64,000 bases of DNA from Roseiarcus sp963772555 (GTDB lineage: Bacteria; Pseudomonadota; Alphaproteobacteria; Rhizobiales; Beijerinckiaceae), in assembly GCA_963772555.1 (NCBI GenBank), contig CAVYXQ010000022.1, positions 155,278 to 219,277 on the forward strand. The letters run 5' to 3'. Below are positions 8,121-16,753 of the stretch, in pieces; positions within the stretch are counted from its first letter, which is position 1, and every line of letters begins with the position of its first letter. Position numbers and translations under genes: made by a program. The notes beneath the pieces are model-generated. The model did not search any database and was not told the DNA's origin. It worked only from the letters and a program-made list of their open reading frames with translations.

Positions 8121-9014
8121 CTATCCAGGACTGGTTGGACGTGAAGCAGCTTCGATGGACGCCCCGGATGATTGTGCTTCCATCAGCGACTTGATGCCTT
8201 CGGCGTCGGCCTGGGTCGCCGGATTGTAGACCACCATGCTGAGGTCCGTCCGCCCGTCGACTGAAAAGGCCGAATATTCGAAGGCGAGCGGGCCGAGCAC
8301 CGGGTGTCGAATGTGCTTGACGGCCTCGCCATGGGCGCCGCGAACGTCGTTGTCACGCCACATCGCCGTGAACTCGGGACTGAGCCGGCAGAGTTCATCG
8401 ACGAGAGGCTCCACCTCCGCCGCGGCTCCGGCGCGGGCGGCGTCCACCCTGAAAGCGCCCAACACGAACCGCGCCACGCTTTCCCAGTCGTATTGCGCCG
8501 CGCGTGCGCGGGGGTCGAGGAAGATGAAGCGCAGGATGTTGCGCTGCTCCGGCGGCAGCGATCCATAGTCCATCAGCATCACGGTCGCCGCCCGGTTCCA
8601 GGCGACGACGTCCCATATCGCAGTCCGGATCACGGCAGGGGTCGGGTCCAGCACATCGAGCACGCGTTGCAGCCGCGGCGTGACGCCTTCGTTCTTCCGG
8701 TAGCGCGCTTCGGGCGGGCGGCCGAGGCCGAGCAGGAAGAGATGCTCGCGCTCAACATCCGTCAGCATGAGCGCGCGCGCGATCCGATCGAGCACGTCGG
8801 CCGAGGGCGCCCCGCCGCGCCCCTGTTCCAGCCAAGTGTACCAGGTGGGACTGATGTTGGCGCGCTGCGCCACTTCCTCACGGCGCAGGCCGAGAGTCCG
8901 GCGGCGCTCCGAGGGAAAGCCGAACGCGGCCGGGTCGAGCTTGTTGCGGCGGTCCCGCAGATAGGTGCCGAGCAGGCTCTCGGCGGCAAATTGCTCGCTC
9001 ATCCGGTTAGCCAT
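8121..9014 (-). CDS. XRE-family regulator with MmyB-type ligand domain
   Basis: A 297-residue helix-turn-helix regulator. The XRE domain occupies about 15-85: LGTYLRDRRNKLDP, then RRTLGLRREEVAQRANISPTWYTWLEQGR, which is the signature of this subgroup. The C-terminal two thirds is the MmyB-like ligand-binding domain, a PAS-related fold thought to bind lipids, recognisable from RVLDVLDPTPAVIRTAIWDVVAWNRAA and HPVLGPLAFEYSAFSVDGR. Such genes usually sit divergent to a short-chain oxidoreductase, as here, and control it. A palindrome in the 81-base gap is a likely operator. Start at 9014 is the first ATG; a second ATG at 9002 is possible. Confidence 0.85.
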   Translation of the reverse strand: MANRMSEQFAAESLLGTYLRDRRNKLDPAAFGFPSERRRTLGLRREEVAQRANISPTWYTWLEQGRGGAPSADVLDRIARALMLTDVEREHLFLLGLGRPPEARYRKNEGVTPRLQRVLDVLDPTPAVIRTAIWDVVAWNRAATVMLMDYGSLPPEQRNILRFIFLDPRARAAQYDWESVARFVLGAFRVDAARAGAAAEVEPLVDELCRLSPEFTAMWRDNDVRGAHGEAVKHIRHPVLGPLAFEYSAFSVDGRTDLSMVVYNPATQADAEGIKSLMEAQSSGASIEAASRPTSPG

Positions 9015-9024
9015 CTTACTATGA

Positions 9025-9040
9025 TAAAGGCACGTCTTTA
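9025..9040. promoter_or_regulatory. Candidate operator between the XRE regulator and the oxidoreductases
   Basis: TAAAGGCACGTCTTTA is an imperfect palindrome with perfect 5-base arms (TAAAG and CTTTA). It lies 10 bases before the regulator start and 55 bases before the first oxidoreductase. Its position in the only divergent gap suggests binding by the XRE protein; this is inference. Confidence 0.4.
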
Positions 9041-9095
9041 CAAGAATACGCCGAGGGACGAGATTTGTCTCCAGCGAAATCCGGAGACTTCATTC

Positions 9096-9989
9096 ATGCG
9101 CGTGTTTGTCACGGGCGCGACGGGCTGGGTCGGCTCCGCCGTCGTGCAGGACCTGATCGCCGCCGGGCATCAAGTGCTTGGCCTCTGCCGTTCGGACGAG
9201 AAGGCGAGGGCCCTCGCAGCCGCCGGCGCTGAGGTTCATCCCGGTTCCCTTCAGGATCTGGAAAGTCTCAAAAATGGCGTGGCGCGGTCGGATGGCGTCA
9301 TTCACCTGGCCTTCAACCACGACTACTCGAAATTCGCCGAGAACGGCGCGGACGAGCGGCGCGCCAGCGAGGCGATCGGCGCGGCGCTCGGAGGCTCGGA
9401 TCGGCCGCTGGTCGTCACCTCAGGGATCGCGCTGCTCATGCCGGGGAGCGTCGCGACGGAAGAGACCCGGCCCCGCCCCGCCTCCGAGTCCTTCCCTCGC
9501 AACCCGGAAGCCGCAGCCGCAGCGCTGAGCGCCCGCGGCGTAACGGTGACGGCCGTACGGCTTCCGCCTTCGGTTCACGGCCATGGCGATCACGGCTTCG
9601 TCCCTGGCCTCATCCGTCTTGCCCGCGAGAAGGGCGTCTCCCCCTATATTGGGGATGGTCTCAACCGCTGGCCGGCCGTGCACCGGCTCGATGCGGCTCG
9701 CGTCTTTCGGCTCGCCCTCGAGCGCGGCGCGGAAGGGGGCCCGTTCCATGCGGTCGCCGACGAGGGCGTGCCATTCAAAGAGATCGCCGAGGTGATCGGC
9801 CGGCGACTGAGCGTTCCGGTCGTCTCGCAGTCGCCGGAAGAGGCGGGTGGGCATTTCGGCTTTTTCACCAGGTTCGCGGGCGTCGACTGCCCAGCCTCGA
9901 GCGAGAGAACCCGGTCGCTGCTCGGCTGGAAGCCCGAGCAACCTGGGCTTATCGCCGACATCGATCATCCGGCCTATTTCACTCTGTGA
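9096..9989 (+). CDS. NAD(P)-dependent epimerase/SDR-like oxidoreductase, copy 1
   Basis: A 297-residue extended/atypical SDR protein. The Rossmann nucleotide-binding motif VTGATGWVGS is at residues 5-14. Following segments GHQVLGLCRSDEKA, DGVIHLAFNHDYSKF and PSVHGHGDHGFVPGL are typical of the SDR group annotated as NAD-dependent epimerase/dehydratase. The substrate is unknown. ATG at 9096 is the first that gives the Rossmann motif at the very N-terminus, and lies in the divergent gap with the XRE gene. The next gene is a close paralogue 16 bases downstream, so the two form one transcription unit. Confidence 0.85.
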   Translation: MRVFVTGATGWVGSAVVQDLIAAGHQVLGLCRSDEKARALAAAGAEVHPGSLQDLESLKNGVARSDGVIHLAFNHDYSKFAENGADERRASEAIGAALGGSDRPLVVTSGIALLMPGSVATEETRPRPASESFPRNPEAAAAALSARGVTVTAVRLPPSVHGHGDHGFVPGLIRLAREKGVSPYIGDGLNRWPAVHRLDAARVFRLALERGAEGGPFHAVADEGVPFKEIAEVIGRRLSVPVVSQSPEEAGGHFGFFTRFAGVDCPASSERTRSLLGWKPEQPGLIADIDHPAYFTL

Positions 9990-10005
9990 GAAGGACATCG
10001 AAGTC

Positions 10006-10902
10006 ATGCGCGTGTTTGTCACCGGCGCCACCGGATTCATCGGCTCGGCCGTCGTCAAGGAGTTGATCGCCGCGGGCCACCGGGTGCTTGGCCTCTGTCG
10101 CTCGGAGGAGAAAGCGCCGGCTTTGGTTGCCGCCGGCGCCGAGGTCTATCGCGGGTCGCTCGAGGACACCGGCAGTCTCAAAGAGGGCGCCGCCCAATCG
10201 GATGGCGTCATCCATCTCGCCTTCAACCACGACTTCTCGAATTATGTGGCGAATTGCGAGGACGATCGTCGCGTCATCGAGGCTCTCGGCTCGGTTCTCG
10301 TCGGCTCCGACCGGCCGTTGATCGTCACCTCCGGCACCGGGATGGCGAGAGCCGCGCCCGGCCGGCCGGCCACGGAAGACGGCGTGGCCGCCGGCTCGGC
10401 GGCCGTGCCTCGGGCAGCGTCGGAAGAGGCGGCCAACTCGGTCGCCGCGAAGGGAGTGAACGTGTCGGTGGTGCGCCTTCCGCAGGTTCACGACACGACC
10501 CGGCAGGGCCTCGTCAGCCCGGCGATCCTGACCTATCGCGAAAAGGGCGTGTGCGCCTATATCGGGGACGGACTCAATCGCTGGCCGGCGGCGTACATCC
10601 TCGACGTGGCCCGCCTCTACAGGCTGGCGATCGAAAAGGCTGAGCCGAATGCAAGATATCACGCCGTTGCGGAGGAAGGCGTGCCGATGCGCGACATTGC
10701 GGAAGCTATTGGCCGACGGCTGAAACTTCCGGTCAAATCCATCGCCCCGGGGGAGTCTCCGGCCTTTTTCGGCTGGCTCGCGATGTTTGCCGGGCACGAC
10801 ATGCCGGCCTCAAGCGAGCAAACGCGGAGAAAGCTGGGATGGGAACCGACCGGTCCGGGGTTGATCGCCGATCTCGAAAACCTGCACGTTCTCGACGCCT
10901 GA
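10006..10902 (+). CDS. NAD(P)-dependent epimerase/SDR-like oxidoreductase, copy 2
   Basis: A 298-residue paralogue of the preceding gene, sharing the N-terminal VTGATGFIGS motif (5-14), GLCRSEEKA, DGVIHLAFNHDFS and the YIGDGLNRWPA segment. The first 20 or so codons are nearly identical at DNA level, which points to tandem duplication; later parts have diverged, for instance TTRQGLVSPAIL in place of HGDHGFVPGLI. The gene begins 16 bases after copy 1 and is almost certainly in the same operon, controlled by the divergent XRE regulator. A difference in substrate between the two copies is possible but not visible. Confidence 0.85.
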   Translation: MRVFVTGATGFIGSAVVKELIAAGHRVLGLCRSEEKAPALVAAGAEVYRGSLEDTGSLKEGAAQSDGVIHLAFNHDFSNYVANCEDDRRVIEALGSVLVGSDRPLIVTSGTGMARAAPGRPATEDGVAAGSAAVPRAASEEAANSVAAKGVNVSVVRLPQVHDTTRQGLVSPAILTYREKGVCAYIGDGLNRWPAAYILDVARLYRLAIEKAEPNARYHAVAEEGVPMRDIAEAIGRRLKLPVKSIAPGESPAFFGWLAMFAGHDMPASSEQTRRKLGWEPTGPGLIADLENLHVLDA

Positions 10903-11221
10903 AACAGGAATTCCGGCGAAGGCAGAGCGAAGGGACGCCGCCTGGGGCCGCCGACCGGCTGTCATCGGCATCCCGTATCGACCGTTGGCGTCGTGACGGC
11001 GGGAAGCGCCGTCTTCGAGCCCAGGGACAGGAGAAGCGACGGCTTTGCGGACCAGCGACAGCTTCTTCGAGCCCGGCCGGCTGCCCCATCTTCGCTTCGA
11101 AGCGCGCCCGAGACTGCGCCTGCCGAAATCGTCTGCTTTTGTATGACCGACGCGCCCCGTGCGCCCCGCCAGCGAGATGCTGGAGGGCGGCAAGGGCCGA
11201 TCGCGTGCGAGCGACCGCCTC
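10903..11221. other. Gene-free stretch; former downstream flank of pnp
   Basis: About 320 bases between the second oxidoreductase and the left end of the IS element. No frame here has family features. Because the IS element sits in the pnp stop codon, this stretch is what originally followed pnp on the minus strand; any terminator or 3' processing site of pnp should lie here. I do not see a hairpin followed by a T run. Confidence 0.45.
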
Positions 11222-12356
11222 TAAGCAGATTCTGTTTGGTTAACCAACGGATAAGTGTTTTGCAATTCGCTGCCTGCGCCAATTCGCAAGGTGTGTGGCA
11301 TGGCGGGAAAGTCTCCGGTTACGGCGAGCGATGAACAACGCGCCGGCCTCTTGGCTCTTGCCGGTTCACGGGATCGCGGCGAGGCGGACCGGGCGCGCGC
11401 CGTGCTTTTGACGCTGGCTGGTTGGACCAGCCCCAAGATCGCGGAGGCGTTTGGCGTGCGGGAGGATACGGTTCGCCTGTGGCGCAGCGACTTCGCCGCC
11501 GGCGGCATCGCAGCGCTGAAGGCCAGCATCGCGCCTGGCCCGCCTCCGCTGAAGAGCGAAGCCGCCTTGCGCGTCGCCACCCCCTTGCTGGAAGAACCTG
11601 TGGCCGACCGGCGCAACTGGACGATCCACCGCCTTCGGGCCGAGATCGAAGCGCGCGAGGGCGTGCGCATCAGCCGTTCGCAACTGTCCAAGGCCTTGCG
11701 AAAAAAAAGTTCCGCTGGCGGCGGCCGCGGCACACGCTGAAGGGACGTCAGATGCAAAGCGAGGTGCAACGGGTGGGCCTGCGCCTGCAACTGCGCAAAC
11801 AGCAGGCCGAAGCGGGCGACATCGTTCTGCTCTACGGCGATGAGAGCGAGGCGCTGACCCATCCCTATCTCGCCCGCGCCTGGGCGAGGTCGGGGGCGGA
11901 CTTGCGTGTGCCGGCGCCGGGGCAGGCCGAGAAGGTCGCGATCCTGGGGTCGCTCGATCACCTCACGCGCCAACTCATCGTCCATACCAGCCCGACCAAG
12001 CGCAGCAGCGATTTCATCGCCCATCTGGAGCAACTCGACCGTCTCTTTGGACCGCAGCCCGGGCGACAGGCCAAGCCGGTCGTGCTGGTCGAGGACAATG
12101 GTCCGATCCACACCAGCAAACGCTCGCTCGCCGCCCTGGCCGCCCGCGCACACTGGCTCTCCGTCGAGTGGCTGCCGAAATACGCCCCCGAACTCAATGA
12201 CATCGAGCCGGTCTGGCGCGATCTTAAGGCCCATCACCTCGCCCACCAGACCTTCACCGACGCCGCCGCGCTCGACCAGGCCATCCATGACGCCGTCATC
12301 GATCTCAACCGCGAGCGCATCCTCGATCCGTTGGCCACGCCGCGAATCTCTGCTTA
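11222..12356 (+). mobile_element. IS630-family insertion sequence flanked by TA
   Basis: The element carries a two-frame IS630-type transposase. The two ends align as inverted repeats over 32 bases counted inward from C11221/G12357: both begin CTAAGCAGA, and both have CCAACGGAT at exactly the same distance, with 21 of 32 positions matching overall. The TA at 11222-11223 and the TA at 12355-12356 fit the TA target duplication typical of this family, leaving about 1.13 kb of element. The right TA lies inside the pnp stop codon. Both ends and the transposase look intact, so the copy may be recent. Confidence 0.8.
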
Positions 12357-12357
12357 G
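11300..12357 (+). CDS. IS630 family transposase, two frames joined by -1 frameshifting
   Basis: The first frame (ATG 11300 to TGA 11740) encodes the helix-turn-helix part, with AEAFGVREDTVRLWRSDFAAGG. A run of eight A followed by G at 11701-11709 (CGA AAA AAA AGT in frame) allows a -1 shift at A-AAA-AAG into the second frame. That frame reads KKKFRWRRPRHTLKGRQ and carries the DDE catalytic domain: LYGDESEAL (first Asp), LVEDNGPIH (second Asp) and ELNDIEPVWRDLK (Glu). Programmed frameshifting is known in this family, so this is normal expression rather than damage. The stop codon TAG uses the target TA plus the first flanking base. Confidence 0.85.
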
Positions 12358-14498
12358 TCGCCGGCGACCGCCGGCTCGGCGGCCTGCGCCTTCTCAAGGT
12401 CGGCGCCGGTCTGCTGGTCGACCGAGCGCATCGACAGCTTGACCTTGCCGCGGTCGTCGTAGCCGAGCACCTTGACCTTGACCTTGTCGCCCTCCTTGAC
12501 GACGTCGGTGGTCTTGCCGACCCGGGTCTTGGCGAGCTGCGAGATGTGCACGAGGCCGTCCTTCGAGCCGAAAAAATTGACGAAGGCGCCGAACTCGACG
12601 GTCTTGACGACCGTGCCATCGTAGATCTGCCCGACCTCCGGCTCCGAGGCGATCGACTTGATCCAGTTGACCGCCGCCTTGATCTTGGCGCCGTCGCTCG
12701 AGGCGATTTTGACCGTGCCGTCGTCCTCGATGTTGATCTTGGCCCCGGTCTTTTCGACGATCTCGCGGATCACCTTGCCGCCGGTGCCGATGACTTCCCG
12801 AATCTTGTCGGTCGGGATCTTCATCGTCTCGATGCGCGGGGCAAACTCGCCGAGCTCGGGGCGCGAGCTGGTGATCGCCTTGCTCATCTCGTTGAGGATG
12901 TGCAGGCGGCCGTCGCGCGCCTGGGCGAGGGCGACGCGCATGATCTCCTCGGTGATGCCGGCGACCTTGATGTCCATCTGCAGCGACGTGACCCCTTCGC
13001 TGGTGCCCGCGACCTTGAAATCCATGTCGCCGAGATGGTCTTCATCGCCGAGGATGTCGGAGAGAACGGCGAACCGGTCGCCTTCGAGGATGAGGCCCAT
13101 GGCGATGCCGGCGGTCGGGCGCTTCAGCGGCACGCCGGCGTCCATCAGCGCCAGCGAAGCGCCGCAGACGGTGGCCATCGACGACGAACCGTTGGACTCG
13201 GTGATCTCCGAGACCACCCGGATCGTGTAGGGAAACTCGGCCGGCGTCGGCAGCATCGGGTGGATCGCCCGCCAGGCGAGCTTGCCGTGACCGATCTCGC
13301 GCCGCCCGGGCGACCCCATGCGGCCCGTTTCGCCGACGGAATAGGGCGGAAAGTTGTAGTGGAGCAGGAAGCGCTCCTTGTAGGTGCCTTCGAGCGAGTC
13401 GACATATTGCTCGTCCTCGCCGGTCCCCAGCGTCGCCACGACGAGCGCCTGCGTCTCGCCGCGGGTGAACAAAGCCGAGCCGTGGGTGCGGGGCAGGACG
13501 CCGACCTGCGCCACGATTGGCCGGACGGTCGCCAGGTCGCGCCCGTCGATCCGCCGCTTGTGGTCGAGGATGTTCCATCGCACCACCTTGGACTGGGCGC
13601 TATGAAACGCCTCGGCGACTTCGGAAGCCGGAAAATTCGTCTCCGGCCCCTCCGAGGCGAGAACGCCCAGGACCTTGGCCTTGACCGCATCGACGGCGGC
13701 GTAGCGCTCCTGCTTTTGCGTGATCGAATAGGCGGCGCGAAGATCGGCTTCGGCGATCTCCAGCACCTCTTTCTCCACCGCGGCGCGGTCGCTCGGCGGC
13801 AGGTCGCGCGGCTCCTTCGCCGCCTTCTCGGCCAGGCGGATGATCGCCTGAATGACCGGCTGGAAGCCGGCGTGACCGGTCATCACCGCCTTCAGCATGG
13901 TCTCTTCCGAGAGTTCGTTCGCCTCGGATTCGACCATCAGGACCGCCTCCGAGGTGCCCGCGACGACGAGGTCGAGCGACAAATCCTTCATCTCCTCGAT
14001 GGTCGGGTTGAGCTTGACCTCGCCCTTGATCACGCCGACGCGCGCCGCCCCGACCGGCCCCATGAAGGGGACGCCCGAAAGGGTCAGCGCCGCCGAGGAG
14101 GCGATCAGCGCGAGAACGTCCGAATCCGACTCGAGATCGTAGGAAAACACCGTTGCGATGATCTGCGTGTCGCAGCGGAACTCATCGGGAAACAGCGGCC
14201 GGATCGGCCGGTCGATGAGGCGCGAGACCAGCGTCTCGCGGTCGGACGGCCGACCCTCGCGCTTCAGATAGCCGCCCGGAATGCGGCCGGCGGCGAAGGC
14301 CTTTTCCTGATAATGGACGGTGAGGGGGAAGAAGTCCTGCCCGGGCTTGGCTTCCTTCGTCGCAACGACGGTGGCGAGCACAGTGGTCTCGCCCCAGGAG
14401 GCGAGCACGGCGCCGTCGGCCTGACGGGCCACGCGCCCGGTTTCCAGGACGAGCTTCCGCCCGCACCAGTCGAGTTCTTCACGTTGAATGTCAAACAT
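12354..14498 (-). CDS. pnp: Polyribonucleotide nucleotidyltransferase (PNPase)
   Basis: A 714-residue PNPase, the phosphorolytic 3'-5' exoribonuclease of the degradosome-like machinery. It has two RNase PH domains (about 10-230 and 310-540) separated by a helical domain, with KEGRPSDRETLVSRLIDRPIRPLFP and RTHGSALFTRGETQAL clearly visible. A KH domain follows (about 550-615, IREVIGTGGKVIREI) and then an S1 RNA-binding domain (about 620-690, GFVNFFGSKDGLVHIS-like). The start is the ATG of MFDIQREE. It follows rpsO on the same strand, the universal rpsO-pnp arrangement. The TAA stop is made at the junction with an IS630 element; protein length is not affected. Confidence 0.97.
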   Translation of the reverse strand: MFDIQREELDWCGRKLVLETGRVARQADGAVLASWGETTVLATVVATKEAKPGQDFFPLTVHYQEKAFAAGRIPGGYLKREGRPSDRETLVSRLIDRPIRPLFPDEFRCDTQIIATVFSYDLESDSDVLALIASSAALTLSGVPFMGPVGAARVGVIKGEVKLNPTIEEMKDLSLDLVVAGTSEAVLMVESEANELSEETMLKAVMTGHAGFQPVIQAIIRLAEKAAKEPRDLPPSDRAAVEKEVLEIAEADLRAAYSITQKQERYAAVDAVKAKVLGVLASEGPETNFPASEVAEAFHSAQSKVVRWNILDHKRRIDGRDLATVRPIVAQVGVLPRTHGSALFTRGETQALVVATLGTGEDEQYVDSLEGTYKERFLLHYNFPPYSVGETGRMGSPGRREIGHGKLAWRAIHPMLPTPAEFPYTIRVVSEITESNGSSSMATVCGASLALMDAGVPLKRPTAGIAMGLILEGDRFAVLSDILGDEDHLGDMDFKVAGTSEGVTSLQMDIKVAGITEEIMRVALAQARDGRLHILNEMSKAITSSRPELGEFAPRIETMKIPTDKIREVIGTGGKVIREIVEKTGAKINIEDDGTVKIASSDGAKIKAAVNWIKSIASEPEVGQIYDGTVVKTVEFGAFVNFFGSKDGLVHISQLAKTRVGKTTDVVKEGDKVKVKVLGYDDRGKVKLSMRSVDQQTGADLEKAQAAEPAVAGD

Positions 14499-14681
14499 CT
14501 TTCTTCATCCTGCGGTTCGAGGATGCGAAAGCCCGCGGCCCATGCCGTCCTTCGGTCGGACCCGTCATCGGCAAGACGGCGAGGGGCTGGTCGAACGCCA
14601 GCCCTTGGCGATCCTGCCATGACGCGAGGCTCTCGCATGCGGTTCGCGGGCGCCGGCGGCTGCCGCCGCCCGCGGCTGAAA

Positions 14682-14705
14682 GGGCGCTTTTTTTGATCAG
14701 CGCCC
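14682..14705 (-). terminator. Hairpin between rpsO and pnp
   Basis: GGGCGCT and AGCGCCC form a 7-base stem around a 10-base loop, 11 bases after the rpsO stop on the minus strand. It is followed by only a short T stretch, so it may be a partial terminator or an RNA processing site. In enterobacteria an RNase III cleaved stem between rpsO and pnp is involved in pnp autoregulation; a similar role here is inference. Confidence 0.35.
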
Positions 14706-14715
14706 GGAATTGCCG

Positions 14716-14985
14716 TTAACGGCGGATGCCCAAGCGCTCGATGAGAGCCTTGTAGCGGGCTTCGTCCTGCTTCTTCACATAGTCCAGCAGCGTGCGGCGC
14801 TGCGACACCATCTTGAGCAGGCCGCGGCGGGAGTGGTTGTCCTTCGCATGCGTCTTGAAATGGCCGGTCAGGTTGGCGATTCTCTCTGTCAGGATCGCAA
14901 CCTGCACCTCGGGCGACCCCGTGTCGCCGACCTTCAAGGCATATTGGTTGATCAGCGCTGTCTTGCGCTCGGGCGTGATCGACAT
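14716..14985 (-). CDS. rpsO: 30S ribosomal protein S15
   Basis: The 89-residue primary 16S-binding protein S15, at its usual length. Diagnostic segments are TDTGSPEVQ-like GDTGSPEVQVAILTERIANLTGHFKTHAKDNHSRRGLL and RRTLLDYVKKQDEARY. The ATG at 14985 is preceded by AAGGA about 12 bases upstream. It is first in the rpsO-pnp unit; the truB/rbfA genes that often precede it in related genomes are not present, and a divergent prolyl-tRNA editing gene lies upstream instead. Confidence 0.97.
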   Translation of the reverse strand: MSITPERKTALINQYALKVGDTGSPEVQVAILTERIANLTGHFKTHAKDNHSRRGLLKMVSQRRTLLDYVKKQDEARYKALIERLGIRR

Positions 14986-15203
14986 CGGAGGGATTTTCCT
15001 TGTTCTTCGGCGGCCGAAACCGGCCGTCTTGCTTTTGCGAGAGCGGCCGAACCGGGATGTCGTCCAGGTCGGTCGCGACGATGAGGCCCCACGCCTTCGC
15101 TGGCGCGGGACGCCCGCTTATACCGATTTGGCCCGGCGGCGCCACCGTTTTCTGCTTGCCCGGGCGGGGGCGAGCGGCTACCTCACTTCGCTCCCCGTGA
15201 CCC

Positions 15204-15740
15204 ATGCCGAAATCTCCTGAAGATCTGTTCGCCTTTCTGGCCTCCCTCGGAATCGGCGCCGCCACCGTCGCGCATCCGCCCCTCCACACGGTGGAGGAGG
15301 CCAGGGCGTTGCGCGGCGAAATCCCAGGCGGCCACACGAAGAACCTCTTTCTCAAGGACAGGAAGGGGCGGCTCTTTCTGCTGGTGCTGGACGAAGAGAC
15401 GCCGGTCGACCTCAAACGCGTGCACGAGAGAATCGGCGCGCAGGGACGGGTGTCCTTCGGCTCGGCCGAGCTCCTGCAGGAGGTTTGGGGCGTCAAACCC
15501 GGCTCCGTGACGCCGTTCGGCGCGATCAACGACGAGGACTTCCGGGTCAGCGTCGTCCTCGATGAGGCCATGATGCGCTGCGCGCGCCTCAACTTCCATC
15601 CGCTGGTCAACACCCGCACGACGGGACTGGCGAGCGCCGATCTCGTAAAGTTCCTGCGCGCCACCGGACACGAGCCGCTGATCGTGGCGCTGGGTCAGGA
15701 AGAGACGCGGTTGAATAAGGCTGAGCCGCCCTCCATCTAG
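15204..15740 (+). CDS. Prolyl-tRNA editing protein (YbaK/ProX domain)
   Basis: A 178-residue free-standing editing domain that hydrolyses mischarged Ala-tRNA(Pro) or related aminoacyl-tRNAs. Family motifs: HPPLHTVEEARAL (24-36), GGHTKNLFLKDRKGRLFLLVLDE (46-68, with the KNLFLKD pattern and the conserved Lys), and the C-terminal FHPLVNTRTTGLASADLVKFL. Start ATG at 15204 lies 218 bases from the divergent rpsO start, so this gap holds promoters for both. Length is typical for ProX-type proteins. It is cytosolic. Confidence 0.85.
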   Translation: MPKSPEDLFAFLASLGIGAATVAHPPLHTVEEARALRGEIPGGHTKNLFLKDRKGRLFLLVLDEETPVDLKRVHERIGAQGRVSFGSAELLQEVWGVKPGSVTPFGAINDEDFRVSVVLDEAMMRCARLNFHPLVNTRTTGLASADLVKFLRATGHEPLIVALGQEETRLNKAEPPSI

Positions 15741-15798
15741 GCCCGGACAGGGGACTTCAGGAGACCAAGGTCTCACGAAAGGGCTGGAAAGGAACGAA

Positions 15799-16713
15799 AT
15801 GGCCAACATCCACGGCGTCGCAGCGCCGCTCGCAAAGACAGCGCCGCCGGTGAAGGAGGTGACGACAGCCTCCTTCCGGGCGGAGGTTTTGACCGCATCG
15901 CAGAAGCAGCCGGTGCTGGTCGATTTCTGGGCGCCCTGGTGCGGCCCCTGCAAGCAGTTGGCGCCGGCGCTGGAAAAGGCCGTCGCCAACTCGAACGGCA
16001 AGGTCGCGCTGGCAAAGATGAACATCGACGAACACCCGCAAATCGCCGGCCAGCTCGGCATTCAGTCGATCCCGGCCGTGATCGCCTTCGACAAGGGCCA
16101 GCCGGTCGACGGCTTCGTCGGCGCGCTGCCGGAAAGCCAAATTCGCGGCTTCATCGAACGCCTGATCGGACCGCTCGACGGCGGCACGGCGGCGCTGCTG
16201 GCCGAAGCGGAGGAGGCCGCAGCGGCCGGCGACGCGGCCGGGGCGGCGGCCATCTACGCCGAAGCGCTGGCCGAGAATCCCGCCGATCCGAAAGCGATCG
16301 CGGGGCTCGTGAAGCTTCACCTCGCCGCCGGCCAGCTCGCCGAAGCCAAGGGCGTGCTCGCGACCGCGCCCGAGCCCGCTCCCGGCAAGGAGCCCGATCC
16401 GGCGATCGCGGCGGCGGCGGCGGCGTTGCGCCTCGCCGAGCAGGCATCGAAGGTCGGCGAACTCGCGCCGCTCGAAAAGGCGGTCGCCGCCAATCCTGAC
16501 GACCACCAGTCGCGTTTCGATCTTGCCGTCGCGCTCTCGGCGAAGGGCGACCGGCAAGGCGCGGCCGACCAGTTGCTCGAGATCATCAGGCGGGACCGAA
16601 AGTGGAACGATGAGGCGGCGCGCAAGCAACTGCTGCAACTGTTCGAAGCCTGGGGCCTGATGGATCCGGCAACCGTCGCCGCGCGCCGGAAACTGTCCGC
16701 GGTCTGGTTCTGA
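15799..16713 (+). CDS. cnoX: Thioredoxin-TPR protein, CnoX/YbbN-like
   Basis: A 304-residue protein with an N-terminal thioredoxin domain (about 20-125) and a C-terminal tetratricopeptide region (about 130-304). The active site WCGPC is at residues 47-51, as in the redox-active CnoX of alphaproteobacteria, unlike the E. coli protein. The TPR part contains AGDAAGAAAIYAEALAENPADPKAIAGLVKLHLAAGQLAEAKGVL. CnoX proteins are chaperedoxins that hold chlorine-oxidised substrates and protect them from over-oxidation. ATG at 15799 follows GGAAAGGAACGAA. A LON-domain protein follows after 40 bases, a frequent neighbour in this group. Confidence 0.85.
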   Translation: MANIHGVAAPLAKTAPPVKEVTTASFRAEVLTASQKQPVLVDFWAPWCGPCKQLAPALEKAVANSNGKVALAKMNIDEHPQIAGQLGIQSIPAVIAFDKGQPVDGFVGALPESQIRGFIERLIGPLDGGTAALLAEAEEAAAAGDAAGAAAIYAEALAENPADPKAIAGLVKLHLAAGQLAEAKGVLATAPEPAPGKEPDPAIAAAAAALRLAEQASKVGELAPLEKAVAANPDDHQSRFDLAVALSAKGDRQGAADQLLEIIRRDRKWNDEAARKQLLQLFEAWGLMDPATVAARRKLSAVWF

Positions 16714-16753
16714 TCGCCGACGCCGAGAGGGCCGAAAGAACGAGTCGACGACA

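Noticed and set aside
7997..8194. Small plus-strand protein with a hydrophobic stretch
   Set aside because: The sequence looks partly protein-like but has no ribosome binding site or family and runs into the end of the regulator gene.
11300..12357. Treating the IS630 transposase as a broken gene
   Set aside because: The break lies exactly at an A8G slippery run, a known expression signal of the family, and both parts are otherwise intact.
12546..14696. Long plus-strand frame opposite pnp
   Set aside because: Same shadow effect; pnp on the minus strand has all PNPase domains.
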